From positions 58,501 to 122,500 of the forward strand of contig JAODUO010001078.1 of the NCBI GenBank assembly GCA_025642075.2: 64,000 bases of DNA. The letters run 5' to 3'. Shown piece by piece: positions 13,151 to 64,000 of this stretch. Under the pieces are notes generated by a model, which did not search any database, was not told the DNA's origin, and worked only from the letters and a program-made list of their open reading frames with translations. Position 1 is the first letter of the stretch. Every line of letters starts with the position of its first letter. The position numbers were made by a program, and so were the translations under genes. The DNA is from Ridgeia piscesae (taxonomy: Eukaryota > Annelida > Polychaeta > Sabellida > Siboglinidae).

Positions 13151-13379
13151 GTCTGCAGCTGAAGCCGGTGAGTTGACCGACATTTTAAATGTGCCCTTTG
13201 ATCCGACGCCGTTCCGTGTGGCTGCGCACTGGCGGTACAACCCGTAACGGAATCGATACGCGGAATAATTAATTGCTGACTTCGCTTGGTGAGTAGCGTG
13301 GTCTCGAGCTGGTGTGATTGTCTGCTCGACGGCGAGAGCCGTGTATTTGTCAAATGGAAACCGAGCCTTCGGTTGCATC

Positions 13380-13719
13380 TACGCGGTATGACATTTTAGT
13401 AACGGGCGGGAAAACGCCACCAGGAGCAGGACGCGCGGTGTTTTATTTGCTGGGAGAGTTGATTATTTGCCGGGCAGGCTGAAGTACTGATGTTGTCTTA
13501 CATTGGTCTTTGTTGTGGACACGGACTGGCTTGAGGACATCATCTGAAATGAGCAGCAACGTTTTGTGACAGTGGTCGATGCAGCAGTGATATCGTTGTA
13601 ACGAATGCAGCCGTCGATTGCGATATTGGACTCGTCTTTGGAAGTAGTAGAGAGGTAGACCGGCTCATTGCGTTGCCGAAGTTAGGCATAACGAACATTA
13701 TCTGCGACCATGTCTGACG
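13380..13719 (+). promoter_or_regulatory. Possible alternative promoter and first exon ending at 13719
   Basis: A GC-richer stretch ends with gcgaccATGTCTGACG and a consensus GTGAGT donor at 13720. This is what an alternative first exon with a good Kozak start would look like. Joined directly to 17974 it gives a different frame that stops at 18117-18119, so it would act as 5'UTR carrying an overlapping upstream ORF, unless an unseen small exon restores phase. Confidence 0.4.
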
Positions 13720-14105
13720 GTGAGTTGTTTGTGACTAGTGTAACACGCATATTGGGCAATACAACCAATATGTTAACAGACTTTTAGTGCATATATTATA
13801 TAGATATAATAATTATAATGCCTGACCGAATTGCATCTGTTTGTCCTACGCTACGGTTTACTTGCAGACAATCTATATATCGTGACTTGTTTGCTACAAG
13901 ACCTACAACCAATCTACTACTGTTCGTAATCTGTGGCCAGCCCATGAAAGATTAATGAAACGTGTTATTTTGGCACGATATTGGAATGGATTCTGTTTGA
14001 TCTGACTGAAAATTCCCATTACTTTCTGTCCTGTCTGTGTACCTAATGAAATGTTTTCAGACTGTACTTTTTTAGATACCCTAAACATGTACACAAACAA
14101 ATTGA

Positions 14106-14345
14106 TTGTTTATGTGTGGTATATTTTGGACACCTATTTTTATGTGTCCAAACATATACTGCACATTTTTGGACAATAAAAAAGTATGTTTATGTGTTGT
14201 ATATTTTGGACACCTATTTTTATGTGTCCAAACATATACTGCACATTTTTGGACAATAAAAAAGTATGTTTACGTGTTGTATATTTTGGACACCTATTTT
14301 TATATGTCCAAACATATACTGCACATTTTTGGACAATAAAAAATT
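14106..14345. repeat. Three tandem copies of an 80-bp unit with internal hairpin
   Basis: Three nearly identical copies start at 14106, 14186 and 14266. Each holds the inverted pair ttttggacac ... gtgtccaaa around a short T-rich loop, and a further tttttggacaataaaaaa. Both strands are open across the array because of the repeat, not because of a gene. Confidence 0.93.
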
Positions 14346-16039
14346 GTTCAGCTAAGAATTTCATTATTTGTAGGTGTGTGAATACACAAAATAGCAAACA
14401 TAACCAGATTTGAATAAATAGCCATGGATAACACTGAAAAAATTATCATTATAGTGTGTCAATATGATGTTGGATATTAGGGTGTGTGCGTGTGCGCGTG
14501 TGTGTGCGTGTGCGTGTGCATGTGCGTGTGCGTGTGTGATATGCATTAATACAGCAGCGTGATCAGCCTATTGGTCAATCTAATTACATTGTTGGTCATG
14601 GTTGAGTAGTCACAGGTACTGCCATGGTTGAGTGAACCCTCTGCTGGGTTCTGTGCAAATCACTAATGGCTATAGCTGTCTGGTGACAAAGGAATTTTGG
14701 TCACACTTTCATATTAAATCATCTGCTGAATCTGTTAGTCACCTGACTTCATGCATACGCGCACATCCATATGTGTTTATACACGTATGCATGTAGTAGC
14801 CATGTACACCCATATGCAACAGACTTGACGCATGTGTATGCACGCACACAAGCAGCATGGATACACACATGCACCACCACGCACATAATTTTTTAGATGT
14901 GCATATTGGTTACATTTTTAACATTAACCCCCTTTCAACATTACTAGGTATTACAGCAAGCCAAAAGAACTTATGTTTGGGAGATTTCAGTGAACCAGTT
15001 CATATTGCAACCTGCTCAAGTCATGATCTGTGGAAAATATTTAGTGTTTTGTCTTTCGGTAGAATCATCTGTTTGACTATGTTATGTTGTACAACAACAT
15101 TTGACCACATATAGAGTGTATTTCACAAGCATTCAGTGATGAATTACTTTTAATAATGCACGCAACCATTTGATACACCCGGTGTAGTGTACATGTATGT
15201 TTGCACATGTATGCATATTAGTAAAGACATGTAGATATACATTAATAATTTACCTTAGGTTTACTGTGTTGTTTATTGTTTACGTTCTTGTGTCTGACAC
15301 ATTTGCAGACTGATGTGTCATCATAGACCAGTCTGATTGGTTCATGTAACTAGAGCAAATAAAGAATATAACAGTTGGAATGCACTGACTCGTTAAACCA
15401 GCTGAACAAATTTGAATGAAAAACTCAATAACATTGCTTGCTGTCAAAATGAAACAGTTTAAAACTCCTTAAAAAATTAACACCTAAGCAAGAATTCATT
15501 TGATTGAATTTCCATATCGATTGAGGGTACCAGTTAGGAATGTTGCAGTCGTGAAAACGAGGCTGTTTGTTGTGTAGGGAGCTCTTGCAAGCAACAGAGA
15601 GGGCCGAGTTTGTTGCCACAAAGACAGCGAGCTACAGGCAGCCATCTCTTGCATGTGAGTCGGGGGAAGAAAGGCCACGCAATGGAGTATGGCCACAAGA
15701 ACTTACACACGTCAGTACTTCCTAAATAGCTTCATATTAAAGGCCTCTTTGCTCTCTGGTCCTCAACTATTGTTGGCTTGATGCCATTTTCGAAATTTCT
15801 TACTCAAATGTATCCCATCTGCTTTCAGTTTTTTAAGTGTTTCTCTGCCTGGTGTGTCTTGCCTTCCTTATGGCTGTCACTGCCTGGCATTCTACTCCAT
15901 GGAGGCTTTCCCTTCCCCAAGTTCAGTAGAGTTCATATGGGTGATGTTACCACCAATGTTTTGAGCACCAAAATGATTTCAGGATAAAACTACATTTATT
16001 TGTGAAAAGTCACCATTGGTTCTTACAGTTTATACTCCA
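14346..16039. other. Intron sequence with short GT and TACATG-rich runs
   Basis: Probable intron between 5' exon c and the 17974 exon. It has a short GT/GC run near 14485-14540 and scattered ACATGTA-type palindromes. No convincing exon; the minus-strand frames at 15425-15696 have no splice or protein support. Confidence 0.5.
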
Positions 16040-17480
16040 CTTTGTCACAAGAACTGGATGTGTTGTTGCTCCTCTACCTAGCACTCCACATTGTCACGTA
16101 GTTTGTTGTGTTGTTACTCCCCAAGTGTTCACTCCATGTAGCATTGTGCATTATTCACTTACAGTTCACTTTACGTTGTCACATAGTTGGATTGAGTTGT
16201 TACACATATAACGTTCATTCTACATAGTCAAATACATGTAGTTGGATGTGTTGTTATTCCCAGAAGGTTTACTCCACATTGTCACATTATAACTCATCTA
16301 ATGTTCACTCCACATTGTTACTTAGTTTTCCATTTGTCTCAGCCCTACTGTTCACTCCATGTAGTTTTATGTATTACTCCCTAACAGTTCACTTCACATT
16401 GTCACATGGTTTGTTTGATATGTTACTCCCCAAGCTGTTCACTCTACATTGTCACATAGTTGGATGTTGTTACTTCCCAAGTGTTCACTCCACATTGTTA
16501 CATGTGTTATTATTCCCCAACTGTTCACTCTACATTGTCACATAGTTGGTTTGGTTTTACACTTCACTTTTGTTTCACATAGTTTTTTAATGTGTTGTTA
16601 TTCCCAAAGGTTACTCCACATTGTCACATTGGTTTTATTTCACAATTTTTCACTATTTTTTTAACTTGTTTTATTTTTCTCCCTACTGTTCATTCAATGT
16701 AGGTTTATGTATTACTCCCTAACAGTTCACTTCACATTGTCACATAGTTTGTTTGATATGTTATTCCCAAGCTGTTCACTCTACATTGTCACATAGTTGG
16801 ATGTTTACTTCACATTGTCACAGAGTTTGTTTGATATGTTATTCCCAACTGTTCACTCTATGTTGTCACATTATTGGATGTTTACTTCACATTGTCACAT
16901 AGTTTGTTTAATGTGTAATTATTTCCCAACTGTTCACTCTACATTGTCACATATTTGGATGTTTACTTCACATTGTCACATAGTTTGTTTAATGTGTTAT
17001 TATTTCCCAACTGTTCACTCTACATTGTCACATAATTGGATGTTTACTTCACATTGTCACATAGTTTGTTTAATGTGTAATTATTTCCCAACTGTTCACT
17101 CTATGTTGTCACATTATTGGATGTTTACTTCACATTGTCACATAGTTTGTTTAATGTGTAATTATTTCCCAACTGTTCACTCTACATTGTCACATATTTG
17201 GATGTTTACTTCACATTGTCACATAGTTTGTTTAATGTGTAATTATTTCCCAACTGTTCACTCGGCATTGTCACATAATTGGATGTTTACTTCACATTGT
17301 CACATAGTTTGTTTAATGTGTAATTATTTCCCAACTGTTCACTCTACATTGTCACATAATTGGATGCTTACTTCACATTGTCACAAAGTTTGTTGTGTTG
17401 TTACTGCCCTACAGTTTACTCCACATAGTTTGATGTGTTAGTCCCTCAAAAGTTCACGCCACATTGTCACATAGTGTGAT
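16040..17480. repeat. 81-bp minisatellite, degenerate on the left
   Basis: About six well-preserved 81-bp units (16795-17390), built on ttcacattgtcacatagttt and cccaactgttcactctac, are preceded and followed by degenerate copies. A spurious 27-residue-period open frame runs through it. Confidence 0.93.
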
Positions 17481-17489
17481 GTGTTGTTA

Positions 17490-17745
17490 CTTTCACTGAT
17501 TGAGTGCATTGGTCTAGTGACTAGACATTTGGACTCTGTTGAGAAATCTGGGTTCAAATCTTGTGCTGTCAACTACTGGACAAGTTCGTTCTCTTTTTGT
17601 TTCTTCAGTTCACTCAGCTGTATCAATGAGTACCTGGCTATAAACACTTGGAACATTTGTATACAAGTAGTCTTTGTGTATGAACTGCAGCATGTCTTAA
17701 TGCTTCCCAGAGAAGTAGACACAGAGCTTGATTGAACGGGTCTAG
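17490..17745 (+). mobile_element. tRNA-derived SINE, nearly full length
   Basis: The head has an A-box-like ttggtctagtgactagaca and a B-box-like gggttcaaatc. A body follows with cagctgtatcaatgagtacc, tggctataaacacttgg and gaagtagacacagagctt. The body matches a second copy at 44530-44690, which supports a real SINE family. Confidence 0.75.
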
Positions 17746-17973
17746 CAGGGAGTAAAGTGGAAAGCTTTCAGCAGTCATAAAGACAGGATACATAGCAGGA
17801 AATAGCTATGAGGTGGCAATTTTGGCGTATCTTGGGTGAGGTGGCTTAGAAAAACAGCGAAGTGGCCCACCTCGCTCATCATATGGTAGGAGAAACACTG
17901 CATCAGATGCCTATGTTGAAGATGGTGAATGGTTTTCTGATGTGTTTCTTTGATAGAATCTTTTTTTCGACAG

Positions 17974-64000
<46,027 letters not shown>

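Noticed and set aside
13052..13165. Minus-strand segment LFGSCGEDGILHLGWF resembling a WD40 repeat (Nup43 considered)
   Set aside because: Only one short motif, immediately followed by a stop, no further WD repeats nearby; the plus-strand exon model explains the splice signals as well.
16797..17441. 214-residue frame with HCHIVCLMCNYFPTVHS repeats
   Set aside because: Translation of the 81-bp minisatellite; DNA-level repeats include non-coding variants and no splice support.

Overview
The window is eukaryotic, from an animal with intron-rich genes. Spliceosomal GT-AG exons, tRNA-derived SINEs, a decayed non-LTR retrotransposon, a mariner-type element and very dense micro- and minisatellites suggest a marine lophotrochozoan, most likely a mollusc; the taxon is inference. 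There are no CRISPR arrays, operons or bacterial features, and most long open frames are shadows of tandem repeats.

Layout. 1-4276: a 48-bp minisatellite and intronic or flanking DNA of a leftward gene. 4277-4513 (minus): the first coding exon of CERT1 (ceramide transfer protein), recognisable from the start of its PH domain. 4.9-6.8 kb: a cluster of microsatellites. 8.97-10.56 kb (minus): a frame-broken LINE reverse transcriptase. From about 12.4 kb to beyond the right edge, one very large rightward gene fills the window.

That gene is the main content. Fourteen core exons (17974 to 64000) have clean splice sites and matching phases; three small candidate 5' exons (12415-13150) also join in phase. 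One exon (20567-33804) is about 13.2 kb long and encodes about 4,400 residues of Ser/Thr-rich, apparently disordered protein. It contains two single-base frame discontinuities, both at or near homopolymers. The 3' exons encode Cys/His-containing segments, a repeated Tyr-Trp motif at exon ends, CPVHG repeats and finally coiled coil. In-window length is over 5,300 residues and the C-terminus is missing. I do not recognise the family. Candidate SxIP (EB1-type) motifs, a run of TQT motifs (dynein light chain LC8-type) and the coiled coil make a microtubule or centrosome role a reasonable but unproven hypothesis. A remote relation to AKNA-like microtubule organisers was considered but is not established.

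The introns carry most of the repeats. They include an 11.2-kb intron almost filled by three related arrays (22-, 33- and 42-bp units, about 10.8 kb together), a 2.3-kb array of 44-bp units, arrays of 81, 80, 30 and 20 bp, several SINEs, one SINE apparently split by a MITE-like insertion, and a 1.3-kb non-autonomous mariner-type element. No database search or splice predictor was run; all exon calls come from reading frame, splice signals and phase agreement.
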